NCBI GenBank assembly: GCA_037974665.1
Contig: CM075765.1
Span: 8,477,501 to 8,541,500 of the forward strand
DNA length: 64,000 nucleotides
Direction: 5' to 3'
Source: Ehretia macrophylla
Lineage: Eukaryota > Streptophyta > Magnoliopsida > Boraginales > Ehretiaceae
The notes under the pieces were generated by a model. That model was not told where the DNA came from, made no database searches, and saw only the letters and a list, made by a program, of their open reading frames with translations. A program made the position numbers and the translations under genes. Below, in pieces: positions 47,601 to 58,152 of this stretch. Numbering within the stretch: the stretch's first letter is position 1; the number at the start of each line of letters is the position of its first letter.

Positions 47601-50600
47601 ACTGAACCAAAATAACCAAACCAAACCAAACTAAGCCTCTTCCCACTAGATTGGGGGTTGGTTAATATTGCTTTGACGGCGCCACTCATCATGTCATCTC
47701 AAATTCATAAAGGAAACCGACACTGTCAAGCTAAGTAATACAATCCTCCTCCTTGTCCGTGGTTGAGACTGGTTACGTAAAGCACAACCAGAAATAGTTC
47801 CCCCAATCACTGTTCAAGCCCAAAACAAGGTAAAAGAAAACCATATATGTTGCCCTTAATCAACTCTATCTAGGGGCGGTACTAGGGAGCAGCCAGGGGT
47901 GGCCCCGGCCCCACAAAATTTAAAAAAAAAAAAAAAAAACATATGTAATATTTATTTTGGTTTATAAAAATATGCAACCCTCCCCCCCCCCCACCCCCAC
48001 CCCACCCCCACCCCCCACCCCCAGTGGCGGAGCCAAGCACTGGGAGTCAGTGTAGACACCCGGTGTCTAGCTCCACCTATAACAATAATATAATCCGTAA
48101 TAAAAGGTTAAGATACTTATCTTTTGGGAAAATCATGATGACGGGGCTAACAAGGTCCCTTTTGCAAGTAGTATCTCCGCACTTTATCTCGATCATTCGT
48201 ATTGTAAGACGTAATTTTCGGGCGTAATCCAGGATCCGTTGATAAATCTTCTAAATTGATCTCAATTCGAGGTTGCTTCGAACATTATTGTGCATCATCT
48301 TTACTTCTCATTTCATTAGATTCAGAAACAACTTCTTTCTCACAAATTACATTTTTTCTTAGAAATTTATCTATCAAAATCTAGAACTTAGCTTTCTAGA
48401 AATAACCTACACATAAGAAGTAGAGTAAAAATTTATCAATCAAAATCTAGAACTTTGCGGAGAGGGATGGTTATATTTTTTACTTGTAGCCACTTGAACT
48501 ATTCTCACTGGATAATTCTGGATGGTAAACTTTAAAACTTTCTTGAATGGAAAATATTCATACATTATTGGACTTAATGTGTTGGTTTAAGGTCACATCT
48601 ACAAAACTTCCATTTTCTAACAAGTAGAGTAGAGCTACCTAACTTCAGAAGGAGAACAATAATTAACAAGTCACATAACAAAGAAAAAATCCCATCCAAT
48701 GTCCAAATTGCTAGTTTACTGCTTGCATATCTACCAAGTAGATATATTGAAAAAAAAAATACAGAATCACCATATTAATATAGCTTTAGAACAACAAAAA
48801 TTCAGCCAACAATAAAGGCTCTATCTTTTATGCCTAAGAACTCGGAGGGTCTTCGTTTTCCTCAATTAAGCAGTTAATTGTTTAGAACCATATACCAAAT
48901 TCTTTCCCCTTCTAATAAACCAAATTTCAACAAATTGAAATCAAAGCCACAAAATACTTAAAAAAATAAGAAATTATCCCATTCTACACAAACATGAATT
49001 AATTGTTGTTACTCCCCGATTACTTATATCGTTATTAATTTTAAGCATCATTATATATATATAATCAAAAACATTAAAACATTATTTGCTCAGTTGCTGA
49101 TAGAAAAAAAGTATAATTAAAAAAAAAATTTAAAAGATCGTAAATGGAGTTAAGAGAAATAAAAAAACATAAAAAATACCTTAATGAAGAAACAGAAATC
49201 ATCCATCGGCCATGATCTTTCTGGTTGTTCAAAAAAGCATTTGGATTAAAAGTTGTGCAGCTTTTTTTCCCTCTTTGTTGCTTCGAGACACAAACTAAGC
49301 CAAAGATGAAAGAAAGATAAAAAGCAACCAAAGACAAAGAAAGTGCAGCCAGCTGTTTAAAAAAAAAAAAATAGTGAAATTACTAAAATACCCCTGACTT
49401 TAAAAATAATTTCAGTGTAGGCATGAGCATACACTTATGCCTACCTCCCTCCGCCACTGACTGAAATTATTTTTAAAGTCAGGGGTATTTTAGTAATTTC
49501 ACTTTTTTTTTTTTTTTTTTTTAAAAACAGGTGGCTGCACTTTCTTTGTCTTTGGTTGCTTTTTATCTTTCTTTCATCTTTGGCTTAGTTTGTGTCTCGA
49601 AGCAACAAAGAGGGAAAAAAAGCTGCATAACTTTTAATCCAAATGCTTTTTTGAACAACCAAAAAGATCATGGCCGATGGATGATTTCTGTTTCTTCATT
49701 AAGGTATTTTTTATGTTTTTTTATTTCTCTTAACTCCATTTACGATCTTTTAAAATTTTTTTTTAATTATACTTTTTTTCTATCAGCAACTGTGCAAATA
49801 ATGTTTTACTATTTTTGATTATATATATATAATGATGCTTAAAATTAATAACGATATAAGTAATCGGGGAGCAACAACAATTAATTCATGTTTGTGTAGA
49901 ATGGGATAATTTCTTATTTTTTTAAGTATTTTGTGGCTTTGATTTCAATTTGTTGAAATTTGGTTTATTGGAAGGGGAAAGAATTTGGTCTATGGTTCTA
50001 AACAATTAACTGCAGATTGAGCTGCTTAATTGAGGAAAACGAAGACCCTCCGAGTTCTTAGGCATAAAAGATAGAGCCTTTATTGTTGGCTGAATTTTTG
50101 TTGTTCTAAAGCTATATTAATATGGTGATTCTGTATTTTTTTTTTCAATATATCTACTTGGTAGATATGCAAGCAGTGAACCAGCAATTTGGACATTGGA
50201 TGGGATTTTTTCTTTGTTATGTGACTTGTTAATTATTGTTCTCCTTCTGAAGTTAGGTAGCTCTACTCTACTTGTTAGAAAATGGAAGTTTTGTAGATGT
50301 GACCTTAAACCAACACATTAAGTCCAATAATGTATGAATATTTTCCATTCAAGAAAGTTTTAAAGTTTACCATCCAGAATTATCCAGTGGGAATAATTCA
50401 AGTGGCTACAAGTAAAAAATATAACCATCCCTCTCCGCAAAGTTCTAAATTTTGATTGATAAATTTTTACTCTACTTCTTATGTGTAGGTTATTTCTAGA
50501 AAGCTAAGTTCTAGATTTTGATGGATAAATTTCTAAGAAAAAATGCAATTTGTGAGAAAGAAGCTATTTCTAAATCTAATGAAGTGAGAAGTAAAGATGA

Positions 50601-51431
50601 TGCACAACAATGTTCGAAGCAACCTCGAATTGAGATCAATTTAGAAGATTTATCAACGGATCCTGGATTACGCCCGAAAATTACGTCTTACAATACGAAT
50701 GATCGAGATAAAGTGCGGAGATACTACTTGCAAAAGGGACCTTGTCAGCCCTGTCATCATAATTTTTCCAAAAGATATGTATCTTAACCTTTTATTACGG
50801 ATTATATTATTGTTATAGGTGGAGCTAAACACCGGGTGCCTACACTGACTCCGGTACCTGACTCCGCCACTGATTTCAGCGTAGCCATGAGCATACACAC
50901 ATGCCTACCTCCCTCCGCCACTGCCCACCCACATGGTCAACTTTAAATTTCTGGCTCCGCCCCTGACTCTATCATCAACTTCTAACATATAGTCCTAGAA
51001 TGCAGTAAGTTATACCTCAGTCCTTATTTGAACTCGTCAACTTCCCTCATTTTCTTCAATATTAGTTACAAGTTTTTTTGTTTTTATTATTTTATTTTCT
51101 TCTCGATAATCGTCAACAAATTAATCTATTTTGAGCTCCTCTCGGAAATCTGTCACCAATTTTTTTTGTTATATACGCAATTATAAAATAAATATATATA
51201 TATATATGTATATATGCCTATGTATACAGGTATGCTTCACGCATTTGATTACATCTTTCAGAGAATGAAATTGCACAAAAATTAACAAAATAAAGGGAAA
51301 AATTCTTAAACCCTAGGCAAGATTTAAGAGCAACTTAAAAAATATAAATAAGATGAGATTAAAAAATTTTGACAATTTAAGATAAATTAAAAATAGTCAT
51401 TTCTCAGCTAAATATACACATATATTGTTTG

Positions 51432-51466
<35 letters not shown>

Positions 51467-51599
51467 GTAACAAGAGCAATACGTGAAGCTTTCCACGGAG
51501 CTCGCGGTCGGAGCGGAGTTTGACGTAGATTCTTTCATCGAGACTGAGGCGTATGAGATCCAACGGCTCTTTCACTGTGCTCTCTTCTTCACTCCCCAT
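44619..51599 (-). CDS. LSM3: Sm-like protein LSM3 (3 exons)
   Basis: Exons: 51483-51599 ([20 protein letters not shown] to GKLH), 46361-46456 ([15 protein letters not shown] to EEIVR) and 44619-44699 ([20 protein letters not shown] to LRTA, stop). Junctions are CAC/GTATTG with CTGCAG/GCA, and CGG/GTATGC with TTTCAG/TCA. Together they give 97 residues, the normal plant length. Exon 1 holds Sm1, whose conserved [20 protein letters not shown] strands form the fold; exons 2-3 hold the rest of Sm1 and Sm2, with the RNA-binding RGDG loop in exon 3. LSM3 is a subunit of both heptameric LSM rings: LSM1-7, cytoplasmic mRNA decapping and decay, and LSM2-8, nuclear, U6 snRNA and splicing (established). 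Intron 1 is 5.0 kb because of nested hAT elements; intron 2 is 1.66 kb. The gene seems intact at the coding level. Confidence 0.95.
45089..45172. repeat. Direct repeat in LSM3 intron 2
   Basis: gcagacaccattg(c/g)caaatcaaaggcaa occurs at about 45089 and 45147, 57 bp apart. Confidence 0.65.
47580..47740 (-). repeat. Possible SINE-like fragment in LSM3 intron 1
   Basis: The order ataaccaaaccaaaccaaac, taagcctcttcccactaga, ttgggggttggttaatatt resembles from memory the 3' part of plant Au-type SINEs (cccactaggtggggtcggct). No intact box A/B was located, so this is tentative. Confidence 0.3.
48022..50923. mobile_element. Palindromic hAT element (1.4-kb inverted arms)
   Basis: Left arm 48022-49416 and right arm 49460-50872 are reverse complements at high identity. 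The 43-bp loop is a hAT 3' end (ctacctccctccgccactg). After the right arm a second copy of that 3' end (50873-50923) closes the element. Flanks are CCCACCCC (48014-48021) and CCCACCCA (50924-50931), a 7-of-8 match to a hAT 8-bp duplication. Each arm begins CAGTGGCGGAG and carries the first coding part of a TTF/MYM-type zinc-finger hAT transposase. Dimerisation of the 5' end of one hAT into a foldback unit that then moved as a whole is the simplest reading (inference). In the LSM3 pre-mRNA it would form a long hairpin. Confidence 0.85.
50521..50787 (+). pseudogene. N-terminal fragment of a TTF-type hAT transposase
   Basis: 88 codons from an ATG ([20 protein letters not shown]...) in the right palindrome arm. 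The stretch [20 protein letters not shown] and [17 protein letters not shown] are characteristic of plant ZMYM1-like/TTF-type hAT transposases, which are normally 600-800 residues. The zinc finger is only begun; DDE and dimerisation regions are absent. The left arm holds the same fragment on the minus strand (about 48095-48360) with at least two stops. A proline of the finger motif reads cysteine here. Confidence 0.7.
51433..51466. repeat. TA/GA compound microsatellite
   Basis: (TA)n followed by (GA)n in LSM3 intron 1, 17 bp from the exon 1 donor. On the sense strand it is a TCTCTC tract just after the splice site. Confidence 0.8.
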
Positions 51600-51720
51600 T
51601 GATTTTTCTCTTCACTCTCTCTTTACAGCAGCAAACAAATTCTTTCACAGACAAAGAAGAGCTAGCTCTTTAGCTTCTGTGTCTAAGAAGGCTTCTAATG
51701 ATTGTTGGGTCGGGTTTTTT

Positions 51721-51728
51721 TGGCCCAA
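51721..51728 (-). promoter_or_regulatory. Site-II-like element upstream of LSM3
   Basis: The minus strand reads TTGGGCCA 122 bp upstream of the ATG. TGGGCC site II motifs are common in promoters of plant housekeeping and RNA-processing genes. Confidence 0.45.
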
Positions 51729-51865
51729 TTTGTAGTAATGCCACGTATACGCAATAATTTTCCTCTTTATCCTTTTCTTTTGTTTTTTTTTTTTATTTTT
51801 CGTTTTCTATGGCAAGAAACTTTTTTAGGTTAGACCATATTGGTTTACACCTATGTTATAAATTT

Positions 51866-52255
51866 GGGTATATATTCAGTTTAATCTCTTATTTTTAGAG
51901 TTTGTACAATTTTAGTTTTTATTTTTTAAAATATATTATTTTAGTCTTATATTTTTACTATGTATCCTAACTTAATCTTTTTTTTCAAAATATATCATTT
52001 TAATCGCATATCTTTACTATTTATTTTAACTTAGTCCTTATCTTTGTCATTATATTCTACATTAGTCATCTACTATTTTGAAAGATAAGAACTCAGTTGG
52101 AACAAATAGTAAAGATACGGAATTAAAAAGATACATTTTGAAAGATAAGGATTAAATTGGGACAAATAATAAAAATAAAGAACTAAAATAGTACATTTAT
52201 AAGAACTAAAATGACACAAACTCTAAAGATAAGGGACCAAATTAAATATTTACCC
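51866..52255. mobile_element. MITE upstream of LSM3 (Mutator-like)
   Basis: 390 bp with long complementary arms (gggtatatattcagtttaat... against ...aaattaaatatttaccc). Flanks TATAAATTT (51857-51865) and TTTAAATTT (52256-52264) match at 8 of 9. Same build as 21852-22208 but a different sequence. It lies about 270 bp upstream of the LSM3 ATG. Confidence 0.75.
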
Positions 52256-52264
52256 TTTAAATTT

Positions 52265-53312
52265 TATGGTACAATAATAGGTTCTAATACATGTTCTAGT
52301 TATTTAAAATTCGGGCAATAGATGTGATAGGAGGACATATGTTCAAATTTGAAACTGTATGACACAATAAGTCGTTACTCAGCTACTTTATCTAAATGTT
52401 AGAGGCTTTTTTTTATTTATTTGAAAATAGCTAGCATTGCCCAAACATTTATTGCTTGGTAAGAAAATTCATTACCATTTGGGTTATGGTTTAATTTGAT
52501 TTTGTAACGATATGTTTTATCATATCAAGTACTAAAACTTTTTAGTTATGTTGTTTTAGTAGTTTTTGAGTGTTGAATTAACCATTTCAAAGGAATTTAA
52601 CAAGATAAGGAAGGATCACTTTTTACATTTTTACATCATGATTTGATTAGTTGATGTACAAAATCTATAATTTAAAGTTAATTTTGTTTTCCCACACGCA
52701 AAAATCAATATGGTCTTACTAAAGTAGCTACATAATTAAGCAAAGAATTGCTTTAAGATTTCATCAAATTAGCATTACTTATCATGCTATGTGTTCATAT
52801 CACTACCTACCCACGAATAGTCCCTATGGTACGGCTTATACCCGGAATAAGGTTTCTATATTCATAATTTGCTTTAGCAAAGCTTTAAATTAAAGTCTTG
52901 TTGAGCTTTAAAATACTTATTGCAACTATTATCACAGTCACTATCTTTAACTTCAACACTTGAACCCTTTTGGGGGGTAAGGGTTTTCAAAATGAAACTT
53001 ATGGTTTTTTATATTACTCCTTTAGGAGAAATTCCAAGTATTTTTTTATTTTCAGCGTTCACTTCTTCACTATTTACTTACTAAAGTAGATAAAGAGGTT
53101 TCTCTTGAGATTATAATGATTGTCATAATTATTTTGGTTATTAGAAGTGTCACATCTTAACCAAGTCCAGAAAATATTTAGGTAGGGTTGCCAAGAAGTC
53201 TTCTTTCATTTGATCCTCTTCATATTCAATCTAATTAATTTGGATAATTAACTGAATAGTTGATCAAACAATCCAAATCGGATTCTAGTATCCTAAATTT
53301 GAATGTAATTGA
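52265..53312. other. AT-rich intergenic DNA, no feature seen
   Basis: No open frame, repeat or motif I can support. Confidence 0.4.
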
Positions 53313-53700
53313 TGTTAGACATATGCTCTAATGTTATAATTTGATAACTTATTTTATGGATATTTTGATGTATACTTGTTTATTTAATGAGGTTATATAA
53401 TCATTCATATTATTCTTTATTTATATAAATAAGTCTGTAGTCTTCTCGTAAAAGAAAGTGTTAAGAAGTAATTTAAATTGTCAAATGTCATTAAAAATTA
53501 CATTTTGATCGGGACGTGTGCATTTGACTTTTAAAAATGCTGAATAAGAGTAAACTAACAATGAATGTTAATTTTTCTCCTGATTCTCGAGACTAAAAAA
53601 GTCCGAATAGATCATCATCCTACAATTACTTAAAAGCTATTTGAGAATGTTTTCTTACTAGGGCTTTCAATAAATGTTAAATAGAAAATTATAGCTTTGT
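53313..53700 (+). repeat. 5' fragment of a Copia-type LTR
   Basis: Starts TGTTAGACATATGCTCTA. It follows the same order of landmarks as the solo LTR read on its own strand from 36683 (TGTTGGAGATATGACCT, then gatattttgatg, cattcatat..., ttttgatcgggac). The right edge is lost. Confidence 0.45.
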
Positions 53701-54248
53701 GGAAAGGCAATTTAATAGCTAATTAAATTATTGTCATCATTGATTCACAATTGGGTTCCTGTAGGATTTTTTTTTTTTTTTTTTGTCAAGATTCCTTTAT
53801 GTTTAGCCTTTTTCCTTGTAATATATGTTGTTGAATGTGGAATTCTCGAGCCGAGCCGAGTGCGAAATGTCTCAATCTGAGCTGAGAACCTGCACAGAAA
53901 AAAGAAAGAGATAGCGGGGTTGTTTCCCGGGTTCCTTCTCGGACGTAAGAATCAGTATTTTTAGCTCGGCTCTATTAGAATTAATAAACTTTATAATGAA
54001 ATAGAAAGGTCCGAAGAGACTCCCTTTTTTTCACTTTCTTTATGTTATTTATAGTAATGTGGTTGCCTTTTCTGAAGTGATACAAACCACGCCAACATGT
54101 GACGTGACCCAACACCAAATATGACAAATGACCCCAACACCTTTCAGGAATGGATGAAACCGCGACCCTATGCTTAGCAAAGTTAGAACCTTGGTATAGT
54201 TGAGGACGTCATAAACAAGGATGGAAATCTCATTTGAGAAGTCAAAGA
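53701..54248. other. Repeat-like spacer of unknown class
   Basis: Includes a T-run at 53768-53783 and repeated ctcgagccgagccgag and agctcggctct words at 53847-53970. No gene is seen. Confidence 0.35.
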
Positions 54249-55017
54249 TGAACACTACAAGAATAATCTTGATAAGTTCAAAAAATTTCTTGAGAACTCA
54301 ATGAGAATAATCTCAAAAATTTAATATCAAAATTGTCTAACTTTTATTTCATGCAAATCAGCCTTATATAGGCAAAGACAAATAAGTTTACTATTTGAAA
54401 AAAGAACTCCTAAACCCTAGCTCAAATAGGAAAAATGTGAATAGTAACTAGGTCAAAAGGGAACAAACTTGCAATCCAAGAAAAACTCCTTCTTAGTGTG
54501 AACACCCAATCTTGCAGCTTAAGAAAGTCTTTTTCCTACTGTAAACACCTAAATTCGTCCATAGGGAATTAAACTAAAACTGAAACTAAAACTAGGATAG
54601 AATTATAAAGAAATCAAATATTGATTAAATTTTCGAATCCTCTTGAAACTTCTTGAAGAATCTTGAAATTCTTGAATCTTGAAAATAGAATATTGACTTG
54701 AATCTTTGCTGAAAAATTAACCCAAATGGTTCAATGAATGTGGACGCCTAATTGGTTCATTGAATGTGGACTTCTAAATGATTCATTGAATGTGGACGTG
54801 TATGGCTAGATCTTGGCTTTCTTGTGGATCAACTTGGAGGAGTAAAACCAGCCTTTCTTCATCCCTACTAGCCAACACGCTTTCCTCTTGTTGTAGAACT
54901 TTCTGAACTATGTTATTCAGCTCTTCCTTGAACATTTTAGCTCGAGCTCTCGTCACTAGACCAACTGGCACTTGCACTGGATCTTGGACATTCCTAGCAG
55001 CCTTGATGTCCTCATCA
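54249..55017 (-). repeat. 3' LTR of the CRM-like element
   Basis: About 769 bp, from TGATGAGGACATC at 55017 to ...GTAGTGTTCA at 54249 on the minus strand. It holds a TATATAAGG promoter box at about 54364-54372, about 115 bp before the LTR end. A 26-bp unit with ttcattgaatgtggac is repeated three times at 54728-54798. The outer boundary is inferred from the TG/CA rule only. Confidence 0.5.
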
Positions 55018-56324
55018 TTCCCTTCCTCTTGGGAAGGATTTGCCCTCAAATCGTCTCCTACATCAAAAAGACTTAAATCAGTAACATTGAAAGTAGCACT
55101 AACACTGTACTCACCTGGCAAATCAAGTTTGTAGGCATTGCCATTGGTCCGCTCGAGGACTTGAAAATGACCATCTCCTCTAGGTAGCAATTTAGAACGC
55201 CTTTGTGCTAGAAACCTTTCTTTCCTTATGTGTACCCACACCCAATCTCCAGGCTCAAAGACCAGCTTGCGACGTCCCTTGATAGCTTGCTTAGCATATT
55301 GCTCAGTTCTCCTTTCTATGTTGAGTTGAGCTCGCTCATGGAGTTGTTTCACAAATTCTGCCTTCTTCTTATCATCTAAGTTTACATGCTCAGAAACAGG
55401 TAAAGGTGACAAATCTAAAGGAGTTAAATGATTAAAACCATAAACAATTTCAAAAGGTGAAAACTTAGTAGCAGAATGAACAGTACAATTATAAGCAAAC
55501 TCAACATGTGGTAAACAATCCTCCCAAGTTTTAATGTTCTTACTAATAATAGCCCTTAATAATGAAGATAAAGTCCTATTAACTACCTCTGTTTGACCAT
55601 CAGTTTGAGGATGACAAGTTGTAGAAAACAAAAGTTTTGTCCCTAGCTTGCCCCACAAAGTCTTCCAAAAGTAACTTAAGAACTTAGCATCACGGTCTAA
55701 AACAATCGTCCTAGGCATACCATGCAACCTAACAATCTCCCTGAAGAACAAATCTGTAACATTAGAAGCATCGTCAGTCTTATGACAAGGGATAAAATGA
55801 ATCATCTTAGAAAATCTATCCACAACAACAAAAATTGAATCCCTTCCACGCCTACTCCTAGGTAAACCCAAAACAAAATCCATTGAAATATCAATCCAAG
55901 GTGATCTAGGAATAGGTAGTGGTGTGTAAAATCCATGTGGCTGAACCCTAGACTTAGCTTGCCTACAAGTAACACATCTTCCACAAGTTCTCTCAACATC
56001 CCTTTTCATGTGTGGCCAATAAAAGTGCTCTTCCAAAATAGCTAAGGTTTTAGCCACTCCAAAGTGTCCCATTAAACCACCACCATGGGATTCCCAAACT
56101 AACAAGTCTCTTAAAGAACAATTAGGCTCACACAACTTATTTTCTCTAAATAAAAAACCCTCATGCCTATAAAACTTACCTTCTGCAGATTTTTCACTAG
56201 CCCTATAAACTTCATTAAAGTCGTGGTCATCTTGATAAAGGTCCTTAATATGCTCAAAACCCAGAAATTTAGCATCAAGAGTAGAGATTAAGGTAGACTT
56301 TCTTGACAATGCATCTGCAACCAC
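54783..56324 (-). CDS. CRM-like integrase and pol C-terminus (513 aa open frame)
   Basis: Opens with the end of RNase H (VADALSRK). The integrase zinc module GHFGVAKTL...[10 protein letters not shown]...CGRCVTC follows near residues 85-125. The catalytic core has D in the MDFVLGLPR segment (residue about 150), D in [13 protein letters not shown] (the usual serine before DRD is leucine) and E in [13 protein letters not shown]. The C-terminal GPY/F-like module ([30 protein letters not shown]) comes next. A tail with [15 protein letters not shown] follows where CRM elements carry their CR motif. No classical chromodomain is visible. The frame itself is open to 54783, running into the LTR. Integrase joins the cDNA to chromosomal DNA. 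Confidence 0.8.
   Translation of the reverse strand: MVADALSRKSTLISTLDAKFLGFEHIKDLYQDDHDFNEVYRASEKSAEGKFYRHEGFLFRENKLCEPNCSLRDLLVWESHGGGLMGHFGVAKTLAILEEHFYWPHMKRDVERTCGRCVTCRQAKSRVQPHGFYTPLPIPRSPWIDISMDFVLGLPRSRRGRDSIFVVVDRFSKMIHFIPCHKTDDASNVTDLFFREIVRLHGMPRTIVLDRDAKFLSYFWKTLWGKLGTKLLFSTTCHPQTDGQTEVVNRTLSSLLRAIISKNIKTWEDCLPHVEFAYNCTVHSATKFSPFEIVYGFNHLTPLDLSPLPVSEHVNLDDKKKAEFVKQLHERAQLNIERRTEQYAKQAIKGRRKLVFEPGDWVWVHIRKERFLAQRRSKLLPRGDGHFQVLERTNGNAYKLDLPGEYSVSATFNVTDLSLFDVGDDLRANPSQEEGNDEDIKAARNVQDPVQVPVGLVTRARAKMFKEELNNIVQKVLQQEESVLASRDEERLVLLLQVDPQESQDLAIHVHIQ
55018..55030 (-). other. Polypurine tract of the CRM-like element
   Basis: AAGAGGAAGGGAA on the minus strand, immediately before the LTR start. 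It lies within the pol reading frame. Confidence 0.55.
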
Positions 56325-56608
56325 ATTTTTCTTACCTTATTTATAGCGAATGACATATGGAAAAGTCTCAATGAACTTAACCCACCTAGCATGTCTCTTT
56401 TTCAGCTTGCGTTGATCCTTTAAATGCTTCAAGGATTCATGATCTATACGAATTACAAACTCCTTTGGCCATAGGCAGTGCTGCCATGTCTCCAAAGCTC
56501 GAACCAAAGCATACAACTCTTTGTCATAGGTGGGGTAGTTAAGTGCAGCCCCATTGAGCTTCTCATTAAAGTATGCAAGGGGTTTTCCTTCCTGTATAAG
56601 AACAGCGC
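56325..56608 (-). pseudogene. CRM-like RNase H segment
   Basis: Minus-strand pieces include a [14 protein letters not shown] stretch, [21 protein letters not shown] and the [10 protein letters not shown] motif, with one stop near 56340 before VVADALSRK. Frame-shifted relative to the RT frame. Confidence 0.6.
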
Positions 56609-57457
56609 CTACACACCTGAAGTATCACATTCAATTTCAAACGTTTTAGTAAAGTTAGGTAAAACAAGTAAAGGAGCATGAGTAAGCTTGTATTTAATAA
56701 GCTGAAACGCCTTCTCTTGATCTTCACCCCATTTGAATCCAACGTTTTTCTTGATAACATCAGTGAGTGGTACTGCGATAGTGCTAAAATCTTTCACGAA
56801 CCTCCTGTAAAAACCAGCAAGTCCATGGAAACTTCTAACATCACCTATACTAGAGTGGGTTGGCCACTCTTGGACGGCTTTGATCTTCTCTTCATCAACC
56901 TCAATACCCTTAGCACTAACAACAAATCCTAGAAAAATAAGCTTATTGGTGCAAGCAGTATACTTTTTGAGGTTAGCATATAACTTCTCCTTTCTAAGCA
57001 CATCCAAAACTGAATTTAAATGTGAGACATGCTTATGCAAACTATTGCTATAAACCATAATATCATCAAAATAAACAACAAACTTACCAATAAAAGCACA
57101 CAAAACATGATTCATTAAGCGCATGAAAGTACTAGGTGCATTAGTTAAACCAAAGGGCATGACTAACCACTCATACAATCCATATTTAGTTTTAAATGGT
57201 GTTTTCCATTCGTCTCCTTCTTTCATTCTTATCTGATGATATCCACTCTTAAGATCAATTTTAGAAAACACACAAGAACCATGCAATTCATCTAACATAT
57301 CATCTAAGCGAGAAATAGGATGTCTATATTTTATTGTTATGTTATTGATGGCTCGGCAATCAACACACATCCTCCATGACCCATCCTTCTTAGGTACTAA
57401 AATTACAGGAACTGCACAAGGACTCATGATTTCTCTCACGTACCCTTTCTCCATCAA
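56609..57457 (-). CDS. CRM-like reverse transcriptase (282 aa open frame)
   Basis: Starts inside the RT at [20 protein letters not shown]. Clear motifs are [47 protein letters not shown] and the catalytic [10 protein letters not shown] (YLDD changed to YFDD) near 57050. RNase H connection motifs ([28 protein letters not shown]) follow. It copies the RNA genome to cDNA. The upstream linker to 57780, with an [15 protein letters not shown] segment, is in decayed frame. RT ends at a frameshift before RNase H. Confidence 0.8.
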   Translation of the reverse strand: MMEKGYVREIMSPCAVPVILVPKKDGSWRMCVDCRAINNITIKYRHPISRLDDMLDELHGSCVFSKIDLKSGYHQIRMKEGDEWKTPFKTKYGLYEWLVMPFGLTNAPSTFMRLMNHVLCAFIGKFVVYFDDIMVYSNSLHKHVSHLNSVLDVLRKEKLYANLKKYTACTNKLIFLGFVVSAKGIEVDEEKIKAVQEWPTHSSIGDVRSFHGLAGFYRRFVKDFSTIAVPLTDVIKKNVGFKWGEDQEKAFQLIKYKLTHAPLLVLPNFTKTFEIECDTSGV

Positions 57458-57780
57458 CTCTTCGACTTGTCTTTGAAGCTCCTTCGTCTCATTTGGATTG
57501 CTCCTATAAGCTGGACGATTTGGAATTGTTGTACCGGGTACGAAATCTATCTGATGTTCAATCCCTCAACGTGGTGGTAGACCATGTGGTATTTCCTCGG
57601 GAAAAACATCCTCAAAATCCTGCAAGAGAGAAACAACAACACTAGGCAATGCAGAGTCAAGTTGGTTAGTGTTTAAAAGAGCTTCCTTGTACATGAGTAT
57701 AATCATTAGCCTTTTTGAAATCAAAGCTCTCTTAACCTCACTTGCTTTTGCATAAAAAATTCTTTGTTTTCCCTCTGTTT

Positions 57781-58149
57781 TTACCTCATTGGCTGCATTT
57801 TTTCTCTCCTCACTACCTTTCCAGATTCGGCCTTGCCCTTTTTCTTTTTGCTCTCATTCTTTTGTTCACTCAAATTCTTTTGATCACTCAATTTCTTTTG
57901 TTCACTCAAGTTCTTTTGATCACTCAATTTTTGTAACCTCACTTGATCCTCATAAACTTGTTTTGGTATCATTGGAACTAGATTGATTGTCCGCTGATTG
58001 AACATGAATGAGTACTTGTTGGTAAAACCATCATGCTGCACACGTCGATCAAATTGCCATGGCCTTCCTAAGAAAAGATGTCCAGCATGCATAGGTGCCA
58101 TATCACACAATACTTCATCCTTATATTTTCCAATGCGAAACGGCACCAC
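57781..58149 (-). pseudogene. CRM-like protease-RT linker
   Basis: 122-codon frame with GRPWQFDRRVQHDGFTNKYS and LVPMIPKQVYEDQ, typical of the region between protease and RT in this family. A repeated KLSDQKNLSEQKK unit (30-bp tandem repeats at 57850-57925) follows. Confidence 0.65.
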
Positions 58150-58152
58150 AAC

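Larger units (their letters stand above)
47871..50965. mobile_element. Outer hAT-type element in LSM3 intron 1
   Basis: Ends tAGGGGCGG and CCGCCCCTG are inverted, with a C-to-T change at the left terminus. They are flanked by the 8-bp duplication ACTCTATC (47863-47870 and 50966-50973). Only about 190 bp belong to this element: an A-run at 47923-47939, a C-rich tract at 47982-48021, and 50924-50965. The rest is the inner element 48022-50923. Non-autonomous. Confidence 0.75.

Noticed and set aside
49531..49818. 95-codon plus frame ([14 protein letters not shown]) with a mirror copy at 49074-49337
   Set aside because: Both are the same non-coding or leader segment of the palindromic hAT arms; the duplication comes from the inverted repeat, not from a real gene pair.
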